The notes: generated from the letters alone by a model not told the origin. A stretch of DNA of 64,000 nt from Flavobacterium gelidicaeli (GCF_013294005.1 NZ_JABSNK010000001.1:248001-312000); one strand, 5' to 3'. Shown: positions 35,022 through 44,979, counted from the first letter of the stretch. Program-made: numbers and translations.

Positions 35022-37628
35022 TTATTTTCTAGTAATCATTCTTTTTATTTCATTCAGCTTCATCAATGCTTCAACAGGGGTTATTGTATTGACATCTATA
35101 TTTAAAATTTCTTCTTTTATCTCTTCTAAAAGAGGGTCATCAAGATTAAAAAAGCTCATTTGCATTTCGTCTTGCTCTGCTTTTATGCCGTTCAAAACTT
35201 CCCCTGAATGATTCTTTTCTAATTTTTTCAGAATCTTTTGCGCTTTTAGCAAAACAATTTGAGGCATACCAGCCATTTTAGCCACATGAATTCCGAAACT
35301 ATGCGCACTACCACCCTTAACTAACTTTCGAATAAAAAGCACATTGTCTTTTAATTCTTTTACCGATACATTATAATTTTGAATACGCGATAACGACTCG
35401 GTCATTTCATTTAATTCATGATAATGTGTTGCAAAAAGCGTTTTAGGTCTTGACGGATGTTCGTGCAAAAACTCGGCAATAGCCCAAGCAATTGAAATTC
35501 CGTCATAGGTACTCGTTCCACGACCTATTTCATCCAGAAGTACTAAACTTCGATCAGAAATATTATTCAAGATAGAAGCCGTCTCATTCATTTCGACCAT
35601 AAAAGTAGACTCACCCATCGAAATATTATCAGACGCCCCTACTCTAGTGAAAATTTTATCCACAACTCCCATCCTCAAGCTCTCTGCAGGAACAAAACTT
35701 CCCATTTGAGCCAAAAGTACAATCAAAGCCGTTTGACGTAAAATAGCCGATTTTCCAGACATATTAGGCCCTGTAATCATAATTAACTGTTGCGTTTCAC
35801 GATCTAAGAAAACGTCATTAGCAATGTAAGGCGTCCCTACAGGCAATTGTTTCTCAATAACTGGATGCCTACCATTTTTAATTTCAAGTTCAAATGTTTC
35901 ATCTAACTCGGGGCAGCTGTATTTATTTTCAATAGCCAACTGCGTAAACGAACACAAACAATCTAATTGTGCAACCAAATTTGCGTTTAACTGTACTGGT
36001 TTTATATAAGTAGCAATCCAAGCAACTAATTGTTCAAAAAGCTCAGCTTCTATCTTATGTATTTTTTCTTCGGCACCTAGAATTTTAGATTCATATTCTT
36101 TTAATTCTTCTGTGATGTAGCGTTCCGCATTTACTAATGTTTGCTTTCTAATCCATTCTGTAGGCACTTTATCCTTATGCGTATTTCTTACTTCAATATA
36201 ATACCCAAAGACATTATTAAAAGAAATCTTCAAAGAGGTAATTCCGGTGCGTTGTGATTCACGGGCTTCAATTCCTTCTAGAAATTCTTTTCCAGATGTA
36301 GATATTGCACGCAACTCATCTAGCTCAGCACTTATTCCTGTAGCAATAGCATTTCCTTTGGCAACAGCCACAGGAGCATCTTGGTTTAATGTAGTTTTTA
36401 TTTTTTCACGCAACAAATCACAGCTATGCAAACTGTCTCCAATTATTTTTACTGCTTCTTGTGTACTGGCTAATGCCAAAGTTTTCATTGGAATAATAGC
36501 ATCTAGCGACTCTTTTAAATAAACCACTTCTCGAGGAGATACTTTTCCTGCTGCAATTTTAGAAATCAAACGCTCTAAGTCCGAAATTTGCTTGATTTGC
36601 GACTGCATTTGTTGTAAAACTTCTTGATTTTCTTTGAGATAAGTCACCACCTCATGACGGCTTTTTATTTTAGCTGCCTCTTTTAAAGGTAAGGCCAACC
36701 ACCTTTTTAATAAGCGACCACCCATTGGCGAAAGCGTTTTATCAATCACATCCAGTAAAGTAACTGCATTGGGGTTATAACTATGGTACAATTCTAAATT
36801 GCGAATCGTAAAACGATCCATCCATACATAAGCATCTTCAGCAATACGTTGAATTGCCGTGATGTGTTGCACTCGATTGTGTTGTGTTTCGCCTAGGTAA
36901 TATAAAATAGCACCCGAAGCGATAATTCCTTCTTTCAAATCTTCAATTCCAAACCCTTTTAAAGAAACAGTTTGAAAATGTTTTGTCAAGGTCTCAAATG
37001 CGTAATCTTCTTTATATATCCAATCTTCTAGATAAAAACTGTGGTAGTCTTCACCAAAAGCTTGTTTGAAATCATTTTTATTATTTTTCGGAATCAAAAC
37101 CTCCGAAGGATTAAAGTTTTGTAGTAACTTATCGATGTATTCCGCATTTCCTTGCGCTGTTAAAAATTCCCCAGTAGAAACATCAAGAAACGAAATCCCG
37201 ATTGACTTATTTGCAAAATATACCGAAGCTAAGAAGTTATTGGTTTTTGACTGCAAAACCTCATCATTCATAGAAACTCCAGGAGTCACCAACTCAGTAA
37301 CACCACGTTTTACAATGGTTTTTGTCATTTTTGGGTCTTCGAGTTGATCACAAATAGCCACACGAAGCCCTGCTTTTACTAATTTAGGCAAGTAAGTATT
37401 GATAGAATGGTGCGGAAAACCAGCCAACGCTGTTTCGGTAGCAGAACCTGCGCCACGTTTTGTCAATGTAATCCCTAATATTTTAGAAGCCCTAACAGCA
37501 TCCTCTCCAAAAGTTTCATAAAAATCACCCACACGAAATAACAAGCAAGCATCAGGATACTTTCTTTTAATATCGTTATACTGCTTCATCAATGGTGTTT
37601 CCTTAACTACTTTATCTTTAGCTGCCAA
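35022..37628 (-). CDS. mutS: DNA mismatch repair protein MutS
   Basis: 868 residues. Mismatch-recognition domain at the N-terminus with YPDACLLFRVGDFYETFGED, which holds the conserved F-x-E mismatch wedge (here DFYETF near 32-37). Connector, lever and clamp regions follow. The ATPase has Walker A GPNMSGKSA (about 619-627), Walker B-type SLVLLDEIGRGTSTYDG and the ATHYHEL switch. Recognises mispaired bases and starts repair with MutL. This is true MutS (MutS1), not the smaller MutS2. Single gene, intact. Confidence 0.97.
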   Translation of the reverse strand: MAAKDKVVKETPLMKQYNDIKRKYPDACLLFRVGDFYETFGEDAVRASKILGITLTKRGAGSATETALAGFPHHSINTYLPKLVKAGLRVAICDQLEDPKMTKTIVKRGVTELVTPGVSMNDEVLQSKTNNFLASVYFANKSIGISFLDVSTGEFLTAQGNAEYIDKLLQNFNPSEVLIPKNNKNDFKQAFGEDYHSFYLEDWIYKEDYAFETLTKHFQTVSLKGFGIEDLKEGIIASGAILYYLGETQHNRVQHITAIQRIAEDAYVWMDRFTIRNLELYHSYNPNAVTLLDVIDKTLSPMGGRLLKRWLALPLKEAAKIKSRHEVVTYLKENQEVLQQMQSQIKQISDLERLISKIAAGKVSPREVVYLKESLDAIIPMKTLALASTQEAVKIIGDSLHSCDLLREKIKTTLNQDAPVAVAKGNAIATGISAELDELRAISTSGKEFLEGIEARESQRTGITSLKISFNNVFGYYIEVRNTHKDKVPTEWIRKQTLVNAERYITEELKEYESKILGAEEKIHKIEAELFEQLVAWIATYIKPVQLNANLVAQLDCLCSFTQLAIENKYSCPELDETFELEIKNGRHPVIEKQLPVGTPYIANDVFLDRETQQLIMITGPNMSGKSAILRQTALIVLLAQMGSFVPAESLRMGVVDKIFTRVGASDNISMGESTFMVEMNETASILNNISDRSLVLLDEIGRGTSTYDGISIAWAIAEFLHEHPSRPKTLFATHYHELNEMTESLSRIQNYNVSVKELKDNVLFIRKLVKGGSAHSFGIHVAKMAGMPQIVLLKAQKILKKLEKNHSGEVLNGIKAEQDEMQMSFFNLDDPLLEEIKEEILNIDVNTITPVEALMKLNEIKRMITRK

Positions 37629-37755
37629 ATTATATAATTTTAAATAGGTGATTGTAACGGCAGCGAATTTAATTATTAAAAAACGAATTACGGAATACTT
37701 GAAAAAAAAATCACATTTTTAGGGAAATTTTAAGTCATTGGCATGATATTTTCTT

Positions 37756-37763
37756 TAGATTTG
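37756..37763 (+). promoter_or_regulatory. -7 box of the DUF1573 gene
   Basis: TAGATTTG, with a TTG 15 bp upstream (37738-37740, slightly short spacing), 26 bp before the ATG. Confidence 0.5.
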
Positions 37764-37789
37764 TTGAAATAATTTTTAAATTTAAAAAA

Positions 37790-38224
37790 ATGAAAAAAAT
37801 ACTTACAATTGCAATGTTAGTAGTTTTAGGAGTTACAACTTCTCAAGCTCAAGAAACTACAAAAAAAGCTAAAGCAACAACTGCTAAAGTTAACGGTGCT
37901 GGAATGGCGTTTGTTAACGAAACTATAGATTACGGTACTATTGCGCATAACGCTGATGGAAAACGTGAATTTGTTTTCACAAATAACGGTAACAAACCAT
38001 TAATCATTACTAACACACAAGGTTCTTGTGGTTGTACTGTACCTACATCTCCAAAAGAGCCAATTGCTCCAGGAGCAAAAGGAATTATTGGAGTAAAATA
38101 CGCTACTGATAGAGTTGGAGCTTTTACTAAAACTGTAACGGTTACTTCTAACGCTGAAGGGCAACCTACAAAAATCCTTACTATAAAAGGAGTTGTACTT
38201 GCTGACGGTGCTGCAAAAAGCTAA
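37790..38224 (+). CDS. Exported DUF1573 protein
   Basis: 144 residues. Signal peptide (to about 20, TTSQAQ) followed by a DUF1573 beta-sandwich: FVNETIDYGTIAHNADGKREF, FTNNGNKPLIIT, then the GSCGCTVPTSPKEPIAPG loop with two cysteines. Ig-like domain of the ASPM/SPD-2/Hydin type, periplasmic or surface. Function not established. Monocistronic with promoter and terminator. Confidence 0.9.
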   Translation: MKKILTIAMLVVLGVTTSQAQETTKKAKATTAKVNGAGMAFVNETIDYGTIAHNADGKREFVFTNNGNKPLIITNTQGSCGCTVPTSPKEPIAPGAKGIIGVKYATDRVGAFTKTVTVTSNAEGQPTKILTIKGVVLADGAAKS

Positions 38225-38242
38225 TATTTTAAAATATACTTT

Positions 38243-38275
38243 AAAAAGCTTCCTTTAATTGGAAGCTTTTTTTTT
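38243..38275 (+). terminator. Terminator of the DUF1573 gene
   Basis: AAAAAGCTTCC / GGAAGCTTTTT with a TTTAATT loop and nine T. Confidence 0.92.
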
Positions 38276-38292
38276 ACACAATTATTAAAGGC

Positions 38293-38823
38293 ATGAGAAA
38301 ACTAGAAAACAGCGAACTAGAACGCAAAAGTGTTGAAGCGTTTAAAGAATCAGATAAAACACCCATTATAATAGTGCTAGACGATGTTCGAAGTTTACAC
38401 AACATAGGCTCGGTATTTAGAACATCGGATGCTTTTTTAATCGAAAAAATTTACTTGTGCGGAATCACTGCTACACCTCCAAACAAGGAAATTCATAAAA
38501 CTGCGCTTGGCGCAACTGACACAGTAACCTGGGAACACAACAGCAATGTGCTAGAAGTAATCCAGTCGTTAAAAGATGATAACGTAATCACACTAGCTAT
38601 TGAGCAAGTAGAAAGCGCTACTTTTTTACAAAATTTTAAAGTAGACAAACAGCAAAAATACGCTGTCGTTTTTGGAAATGAAGTACACGGTGTAACACAA
38701 GAGGCAGTTGCTTTATGCGATGGTTGTATTGAGATTCCGCAATTAGGAACCAAGCATTCTTTAAACATTTCTGTGAGTGCTGGGATTGTAATTTGGGATT
38801 TATTCAAACAATTTAAGGAGTAG
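38293..38823 (+). CDS. SpoU/TrmH family RNA methyltransferase
   Basis: 176 residues, a minimal SPOUT fold. Motif 1 with DDVRSLHNIGSVFRTSDAF (N and R involved in catalysis), motif 2 YAVVFGNEVHGV, motif 3 LNISVSAGIVIWDL, which forms the SAM-binding knot. Such enzymes 2'-O-methylate ribose in tRNA or rRNA; TrmL or TrmH type cannot be told. Its last 11 nt overlap the 3' end of the convergent FolK-dNK gene. Confidence 0.88.
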   Translation: MRKLENSELERKSVEAFKESDKTPIIIVLDDVRSLHNIGSVFRTSDAFLIEKIYLCGITATPPNKEIHKTALGATDTVTWEHNSNVLEVIQSLKDDNVITLAIEQVESATFLQNFKVDKQQKYAVVFGNEVHGVTQEAVALCDGCIEIPQLGTKHSLNISVSAGIVIWDLFKQFKE

Positions 38824-39952
38824 TTATTTTTTTTCTTATTTCTTCTAAAATAAAAAGGTAGTCTTCTTGATTTTTTACAAAATCCCTATCAGAGACATCC
38901 ACAATCAACACATTCAAACCTGTTTGTGATTTTATATAATCGAGGTAGCCACTATTGATTTTATCAAGGTACTCAGCAGCAATATTTTGCTCATAGTCCC
39001 TGCCTCGCTTTTTTATATTTTGTAAAAGTCGCTCTGAATTTTGATATAAATAAACATACAAATCTGGTTTTGGCATTTCTTTATAGATGATATCAAATAA
39101 ATTCCTATACAAACGGTACTCATCATCAGCCAATGTTATTTTTGCAAATATCAAAGATTTAAAAATATGATAATCAGCTACTAGGAAATCTTTAAACAAG
39201 TCAAATTGTGCCAGATCGTCAGAAAGCTGTTGGTATCTATCTGCCAAAAAAGACATTTCAAGCGGAAAAGCATACCTGTTTTGATCTTTATAAAACTTAG
39301 GTAAAAATGGATTATCAGCAAAACGCTCTAAAACTGTTTTTGCATTAAAGTCGGCTGCAATTTTATTTGTCAACGTAGTTTTTCCAGCACCTATATTTCC
39401 TTCAAAAGCAATATAATTAAACTGTTCTAACGGAATCTTATCTAACGGATTTTCTAAAGCCTGAATAGCAATACATGCACTTTTATCAGGAGAAACCGCA
39501 ATTAACTCTTTAATCGATTTCTTTAAAACAGGATGTTCAATATCTAATTGCAAATCAGCTATTGGTAACAACACAAAATTACGCTCTTGCAATAAAGGAT
39601 GCGGAATAATTAATTTTTCGGTATTAATAATTTCATCGTCAAAAAAAATCAAATCAATATCAATCAATCGAGACTCATATCCTTGTCCACCATTACGAAC
39701 GCGTCCTAGTTTTTTTTCTACTTTTAACACCTGGCTCAACACATTTTGCGCGGAGTTAAAGGTATGAATTATAACAGCACAATTGTAGAAGGCATCACTG
39801 CTAAAACCCCATGAAGGCGATTTATAAAGTTGGGATACTTTAATCACTGTTCCTATTTCTTGATGAATTAATTTCAAACAGTTTTCAATATTTTCAAGGC
39901 GGTTACCTTGATTACTCCCTATAGATAAAATGACCTGATGCTGTGCTTTCAT
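38813..39952 (-). CDS. folK: Fusion of HPPK (FolK) and deoxynucleoside kinase
   Basis: 379 residues in two domains. Residues 1-135 are 6-hydroxymethyl-dihydropterin pyrophosphokinase: ILSIGSNQGNR, VRNGGQGYESRLIDIDLIFF with metal-binding D98/D100, IPHPLLQERNFVL. Residues about 178-379 are a deoxynucleoside kinase: P-loop GNIGAGKTT (185-193), VLERFADNPFL (ERF/DRS-type base), LADRYQQL, and a RGRDYEQNI lid arginine segment. This fusion is recurrent in Bacteroidota. It joins folate synthesis with deoxynucleoside salvage, and whether the two activities cooperate is unknown. Its 3' end overlaps the SpoU gene by 11 nt. Confidence 0.93.
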   Translation of the reverse strand: MKAQHQVILSIGSNQGNRLENIENCLKLIHQEIGTVIKVSQLYKSPSWGFSSDAFYNCAVIIHTFNSAQNVLSQVLKVEKKLGRVRNGGQGYESRLIDIDLIFFDDEIINTEKLIIPHPLLQERNFVLLPIADLQLDIEHPVLKKSIKELIAVSPDKSACIAIQALENPLDKIPLEQFNYIAFEGNIGAGKTTLTNKIAADFNAKTVLERFADNPFLPKFYKDQNRYAFPLEMSFLADRYQQLSDDLAQFDLFKDFLVADYHIFKSLIFAKITLADDEYRLYRNLFDIIYKEMPKPDLYVYLYQNSERLLQNIKKRGRDYEQNIAAEYLDKINSGYLDYIKSQTGLNVLIVDVSDRDFVKNQEDYLFILEEIRKKITTP

Positions 39953-39991
39953 ATTAAGTACAAATTAACTAAAAGAATTTTAGAATAGCCC

Positions 39992-39999
39992 TATCTTTG
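39992..39999 (+). promoter_or_regulatory. -7 box of sppA
   Basis: TATCTTTG, 88 bp before the sppA ATG, divergent from folK. Confidence 0.5.
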
Positions 40000-40087
40000 C
40001 TCAAAGTGTTGCGGTTATTTCCCTAAAAAAAATAAATAAAACTGTAACAAAGCAACTCTTTTTGCTACTTATTAAAAAAATACAATT

Positions 40088-41848
40088 ATGAAGTTTTTAG
40101 GAAATGTACTAGCCACTATTATAGGTTTATTTGTCTTCTGTATGCTCTTTTTCTTTGGTATTCTATTTATAGGAGCCATTTTTGGAGGCGACTCTGAAGG
40201 CGTTACTGTAAAAGAGAATTCGGTTATAGAACTGGATTTAAAAAATGTTACTTATGATTACGCCGGAAAATACGAAGATCCCTGGGTTAATATTTTTTCT
40301 GAAAAAGAAAAAGTAGGACTAACCGATATTATTGCAGCCATTGCAACTGCAAAATCAGACAGTAGTATTAAAGGAATTTCAATCCTTAATAATGAATCTC
40401 AATTAGGAATGGCTCAAAGTAAAGAGATTAGAGACGCTTTAGAAGATTTTAAAAAATCAGGAAAGTTTATTATGGCCTACGCCAATGTGTATTCTCAAAA
40501 AGAATATTATATCAACTCCGTTGCAAACACAATTTACATTAATCCTGTAGGAGACATGGATTTTAAAGGGTTGTCTTCAGAGGTAATGTTTTACAAAGAC
40601 TTACAAGAGAAATCAGGAATCAAAATGGAAGTTATTCGTCACGGAAAATACAAAAGTGCTGTTGAACCATTTTTAGAAAACGAGATGAGTGATGCCAATA
40701 GAGAACAAGTAACAGCGTTATTGAATTCAGTATGGACTTCTATTACTTCAGATATTTCGAAAAGCAGAAAAATATCTGTTGCAAAACTTAACGAAATTGC
40801 AGATGGACTTCTAGCTAGAACACCTGAAATGGCTAAAGCCCAAAAAATGATTGATGTTATTGCTTATGAAGATGTGTATCACAATGACATTAAAAAGGCA
40901 TTAAAAGTAGACAAAGATAAAGACTACAACAAAGTATCTATTCTTGAATACACTAAAAAAATACTTACTACCTCCCAATCTTCAGAATCTAGCAATCAAA
41001 TTGCAATTATTTACGCTCAAGGGGAAATCCAGAGTGGTGAAGGTGATGTCAATACAATTGGTGAAGGATCTATGCGCCGGTCATTACAAGAGGCTAGAGA
41101 AGATAAAAACATCAAAGCAATTGTATTAAGAATTGATAGCCCAGGAGGAAACGCACTTACTTCTGACTTGATCTGGAGAGAAGTAGAATTGACTAAAAAA
41201 GTCAAACCAGTGGTTGTTTCTATGGGGAACTACGCCGCATCAGGTGGTTATTACATTGCTTGTAATGCTTCTAAAATATTTGCTGAGAACAATACCATTA
41301 CGGGTTCAATTGGGGTTTTTGGAATATTGCCTAATTTCAGCCAATTAACGTCTCGTATTGGAATTCATGTAGAACAAGTAAATACAAATAAAAATTCGGC
41401 ACGTTATAGTCCGTTTGTCCCTTTAGACGAAAACCTAAAAGCAGTAACTCTTGAAGGTGTTGAACATATTTATAAAACTTTTGTAACACATGTTGCCGAA
41501 GGTAGAAAAATGACTTTTGACCAAGTAGACGCTATTGCTCAAGGAAGAGTTTGGTCAGGATCAGAAGCGATTAAAATAGGTCTTGTTGATAAAATAGGTG
41601 GTTTAGACGATGCTATAAAAGAGGCCGCAAGTCTTTCTAAAATTAAAACCTACAGCACTCAGAATTTTCCTGAGTATAAAAAAGACTTTAATGACATGCT
41701 TTCTAGCCTTCCTTTTGCAAAGACAAAAGAATCTTTCATAAAAGAAGAAATAGGCGAAGAAAATTACATCCTGATGCAAAAGGTTAAAAAAATGCAAGCG
41801 CAAAAAGGAATTCAAGCCTTAATGCCTTATGAAATTACTATAAATTAG
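40088..41848 (+). CDS. sppA: Signal peptide peptidase SppA, 67-kDa type
   Basis: 586 residues, the long duplicated form. N-terminal membrane anchor (about 8-33), first half with general base K187 in RHGKYKSAVEP, second half with nucleophile S385 in MGNYAASGGYYIA. Ser/Lys dyad protease of the S49 family that digests cleaved signal peptides in the membrane. Dyad split across the two halves, as in E. coli SppA. Followed by a strong terminator. Confidence 0.95.
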   Translation: MKFLGNVLATIIGLFVFCMLFFFGILFIGAIFGGDSEGVTVKENSVIELDLKNVTYDYAGKYEDPWVNIFSEKEKVGLTDIIAAIATAKSDSSIKGISILNNESQLGMAQSKEIRDALEDFKKSGKFIMAYANVYSQKEYYINSVANTIYINPVGDMDFKGLSSEVMFYKDLQEKSGIKMEVIRHGKYKSAVEPFLENEMSDANREQVTALLNSVWTSITSDISKSRKISVAKLNEIADGLLARTPEMAKAQKMIDVIAYEDVYHNDIKKALKVDKDKDYNKVSILEYTKKILTTSQSSESSNQIAIIYAQGEIQSGEGDVNTIGEGSMRRSLQEAREDKNIKAIVLRIDSPGGNALTSDLIWREVELTKKVKPVVVSMGNYAASGGYYIACNASKIFAENNTITGSIGVFGILPNFSQLTSRIGIHVEQVNTNKNSARYSPFVPLDENLKAVTLEGVEHIYKTFVTHVAEGRKMTFDQVDAIAQGRVWSGSEAIKIGLVDKIGGLDDAIKEAASLSKIKTYSTQNFPEYKKDFNDMLSSLPFAKTKESFIKEEIGEENYILMQKVKKMQAQKGIQALMPYEITIN

Positions 41849-41869
41849 TTATTAGAATAAGCTATCATA

Positions 41870-41908
41870 AATCCGTTTCAGTAACCCCTGAAACGGATTT
41901 TTTTTTCA
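41870..41908 (+). terminator. Terminator of sppA
   Basis: AATCCGTTTCAG / CTGAAACGGATT with loop TAACCC and nine T. Confidence 0.93.
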
Positions 41909-42013
41909 TCTACATCAACTACAAAAAGTTTAGCTTTAACTACAAAATCTAACCATAAGGAAAGCAAGGGTTTATTTATGAAAACTTTAGAGACCAACTT
42001 ATCGATAAAATGT

Positions 42014-42021
42014 TATTTTTG
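42014..42021 (+). promoter_or_regulatory. -7 box of the AsmA gene
   Basis: TATTTTTG, 60 bp before the ATG. Confidence 0.5.
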
Positions 42022-42081
42022 TATCTTAATTAATGTAGTTACTGCCCCAAAATCAGTAACTAAACTATAAAAAAGAAACAT

Positions 42082-44727
42082 ATGTTGAAGACCATTTTAA
42101 AAATAATTGCTGGATTATTACTTTTATTTGTAGTAGCACTTTTTGCAATTCCTTATTTCTTTAAAGACCAAATCACTGCTAAAATCACTAGTATCATCAA
42201 TGAGAAAGTAGATGCTAAAGTAAGTTTTAAAGATGCAAATTTGAGTTTGTTTAAAAACTTCCCAAATGCAAACCTAACGTTAGATAGCTTGGTAATTATC
42301 AACAAAGCTCCTTTTGAAGGTGACACGCTTCTTGCTATAGGAGAACTTGATTTAAAAATGTCAGTTAAAGAACTTTTCAAAGATGCTAATGAAACCATGA
42401 ACATCCAAGGAATTGGAACTAAAAACGGAGTCGTAAACATTCTTTTCAATAAAGATGGTTTAGGTAACTATGACATTGCGATTAAAGATGACAAACCTGC
42501 TACAGACAATAAAGACAGCAACCTATCTTTAAACATTCAAAACTATAAAGTCGAGAATTTAAGGTTCAAATATTATGATGAAACTTCAAAAATCAAGTTG
42601 GTACTTGACAGTATCAATCATGAAGGAACCGGAGATTTTGCTGCGTCAAAATTAGATTTGGTTACAAAAACAACAACTAAAGTCTCTTTAGACATGGATA
42701 AAGTAAATTACATGAAAAATGTAGCCCTTACTTTAGACGCAGTATTAGGAATTGACTTAGAAGCGAGTAAATATACTTTTAAAGAAAACAAGGCATTAAT
42801 TAATCAATTGCCATTAGAGTTTGACGGTTTCATACAACTAGTTGACGACGGACAAGTTTATGATCTAAAATTCAAAACGCCAACTTCTTCATTTAAAAAT
42901 TTCTTAGGCGTTATTCCAGCAGCTTATGCAGCAAGTTTAGACAATGTAAAAACTACGGGCGATTTTACTATCGTAGGTTTTGCAAAAGGAAAATATACAG
43001 AAACTACGGTACCTAAATTCAATATTGCTATTGCGTCAAACAACGCTTCGTTTCAATATCCTGATTTACCTAAATCAGTTCAAAACATTATTATTGACAC
43101 TAAAATTATTAATGAAACAGGCGTATTAAACGATACTTATGTAAATCTTGACAAACTTTCATTTAAAATTGATCAAGATGTATTCAATGCTAAAGCAAAG
43201 GTTACTAATGTTACTCAAAATGCAATTGTAGATGCAGCGTTAAAAGGAACAATCAATTTAGGAAACCTTTCAAAGGCCTACCCAATCAAGTTAGACAAGC
43301 CGTTATCAGGAATTTTAAAAGCCGATGTTACTACTAAGTTTGATATGTTATCTGTAGAAAAAAGTCAGTACCAAAATATTAATAATGCAGGTACAATGAG
43401 TTTATCTGGATTTAAATATGTCGACGAAAACGGAAAAGCATTAAACATTAGCAATGCCTTAGTTCAATTCAACCCTAGTCAAGTAAATTTAAAACAATTT
43501 AATGCTGCAACAGGAAAAAGCGATATAAGCGTTACTGGTATTTTAGAAAATTTCTATGGTTTTATTTTCAAAAACCAAGAACTAAAAGGAAACTTCAACT
43601 TGTCATCTAATCAATTAGCTGTAAGTGATTTCATGACAACCGAAACTGCAAAAACTGATGCTAAAACGCCGCAAAAGGATGCTGAAGCAATGAAAATCCC
43701 AGCATTTTTAAACTGTACGCTTAGCGCGAAAGCCAATACGGTTTTATACGACAACTTAACATTGAAAGACGTTTCAGGAAAACTACTCGTGAAAGACGAA
43801 AAAGTAACGATGGAAAATGTAAAAACATCAATTTTTGGCGGAAGTATCGGCCTGAACGGATCTGTTTCTACAAAAGGAAAAGTGCCAACATTTGATATGA
43901 ATTTAGGACTAAACCAAGTTGATATTGCTCAAACATTCACACAATTGGACATGATGAAAAAAATTGCTCCAATTGCAGGAATCATCAACGGAAAATTAAA
44001 TTCAACAATAAAATTAAACGGTAATCTAACCGATGAAATGAGCCCAGATTTAACCAGTTTAACTGGTGATTTATTAGGACAACTCCTTTCTACTACGGTC
44101 AATTCTAAAAACTCTACTTTATTGACTGCATTGAGTAGCAATGTGAAATTTTTAGATCTAGATAAAATCAATCTTAACGATATTAAAGCAGCAATTACTT
44201 TCAAAGACGGAAAAGTAAGTGTAAAACCATTTGATATCAAGTACAAAGATATTAAAGCAACTATAGGCGGAACGCACGGTTTTGATCAAAGCATGAATTA
44301 TAGCTTAAAATTTGATGTTCCTGCAAAATATTTAGGAACTGAAGCCAATGCACTTATCGCAAAATTAACACCAACAGATGCTGCTAAATTAGAGAATATT
44401 CCGATTAACGCATTGATGACAGGAAATTTCTCTAATCCAAAGATTTCTACAGATATGAAATCAGCAGTTACAAACTTGACGAATCAATTGATTCAACAAC
44501 AAAAAGAACAGTTGGTAAAAAAAGGAACATCTGCATTAACCGACTTGCTTAATAAGAACAAAAAACCAGGTGATAGCACTAAGACAACTACTCCTGTTAT
44601 TCCTACTACAAAAGAAGAAGTAAAAACACAAGCGAAAGAAGAGGTAAAAGCAAAAGCTACTGACTTGATTAATGGTTTTTTCAAAAAGAAGAAAACCGCT
44701 GAACCAAAAGCAGAAACTACACCATAA
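42082..44727 (+). CDS. AsmA-like inner-membrane protein
   Basis: 881 residues. One N-terminal transmembrane helix (about 4-27), then a long beta-rich body with the AsmA N-terminal pattern (INEKVDAKVSFKDANLSLFKNFPNANLTLDSL, read in parts) and a C-terminal AsmA-2-like repeat region (about 570-800). The last 70 residues are Lys/Thr/Glu-rich and low complexity (KKPGDSTKTTTPV...KEEVKAKATDLIN). AsmA/TamB/YhdP relatives form bridges for phospholipid transport between membranes; assignment to this role is by family. Monocistronic with terminator. Confidence 0.88.
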   Translation: MLKTILKIIAGLLLLFVVALFAIPYFFKDQITAKITSIINEKVDAKVSFKDANLSLFKNFPNANLTLDSLVIINKAPFEGDTLLAIGELDLKMSVKELFKDANETMNIQGIGTKNGVVNILFNKDGLGNYDIAIKDDKPATDNKDSNLSLNIQNYKVENLRFKYYDETSKIKLVLDSINHEGTGDFAASKLDLVTKTTTKVSLDMDKVNYMKNVALTLDAVLGIDLEASKYTFKENKALINQLPLEFDGFIQLVDDGQVYDLKFKTPTSSFKNFLGVIPAAYAASLDNVKTTGDFTIVGFAKGKYTETTVPKFNIAIASNNASFQYPDLPKSVQNIIIDTKIINETGVLNDTYVNLDKLSFKIDQDVFNAKAKVTNVTQNAIVDAALKGTINLGNLSKAYPIKLDKPLSGILKADVTTKFDMLSVEKSQYQNINNAGTMSLSGFKYVDENGKALNISNALVQFNPSQVNLKQFNAATGKSDISVTGILENFYGFIFKNQELKGNFNLSSNQLAVSDFMTTETAKTDAKTPQKDAEAMKIPAFLNCTLSAKANTVLYDNLTLKDVSGKLLVKDEKVTMENVKTSIFGGSIGLNGSVSTKGKVPTFDMNLGLNQVDIAQTFTQLDMMKKIAPIAGIINGKLNSTIKLNGNLTDEMSPDLTSLTGDLLGQLLSTTVNSKNSTLLTALSSNVKFLDLDKINLNDIKAAITFKDGKVSVKPFDIKYKDIKATIGGTHGFDQSMNYSLKFDVPAKYLGTEANALIAKLTPTDAAKLENIPINALMTGNFSNPKISTDMKSAVTNLTNQLIQQQKEQLVKKGTSALTDLLNKNKKPGDSTKTTTPVIPTTKEEVKTQAKEEVKAKATDLINGFFKKKKTAEPKAETTP

Positions 44728-44756
44728 GCTTTTAAATCTTATTTTATAAAATATAA

Positions 44757-44800
44757 AAAAGGAGAACTCACTACTAATTTGTGAGTTCTCCTTTTTTTAT
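44757..44800 (+). terminator. Terminator of the AsmA gene
   Basis: AAAAAAGGAGAACTCAC / GTGAGTTCTCCTTTTTTT around a TACTAATTT loop. Confidence 0.93.
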
Positions 44801-44837
44801 TCTTATGCTTTACCAGCAGTTTTATCTATGAACTGAA

Positions 44838-44967
44838 TTTTGCGTGAGGGATCGTAGCGGCATCCTTTTAAGAATTCCCAATAATTATTGGGACTTCTTA
44901 AAAGATACAGCGTAGCGCCCGACCTTATTGAAAAATATTTTTCTTATTTTTTAATAAGGTCACGCCC
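44838..44967 (-). repeat. Dispersed structured repeat, family I (best preserved)
   Basis: Minus strand reads GGGCGTGACC, a first hairpin around AAGGTC, GGTCGGGCGCTACGCTGTATC, a second long hairpin (CTTTTAAGAA-TCCCAATAATTATTGGGA-TTCTTAAAAG), GGATGCCGCTACG, and ends ATCCCTCACGCAAAA. Between the AsmA terminator and the DUF2797 gene end. Confidence 0.8.
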
Positions 44968-44979
44968 AAACTCCCATTA

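Noticed and set aside
43900..44250. Antisense frame in the AsmA gene
   Set aside because: Shadow frame; the sense protein is continuous and family-like.
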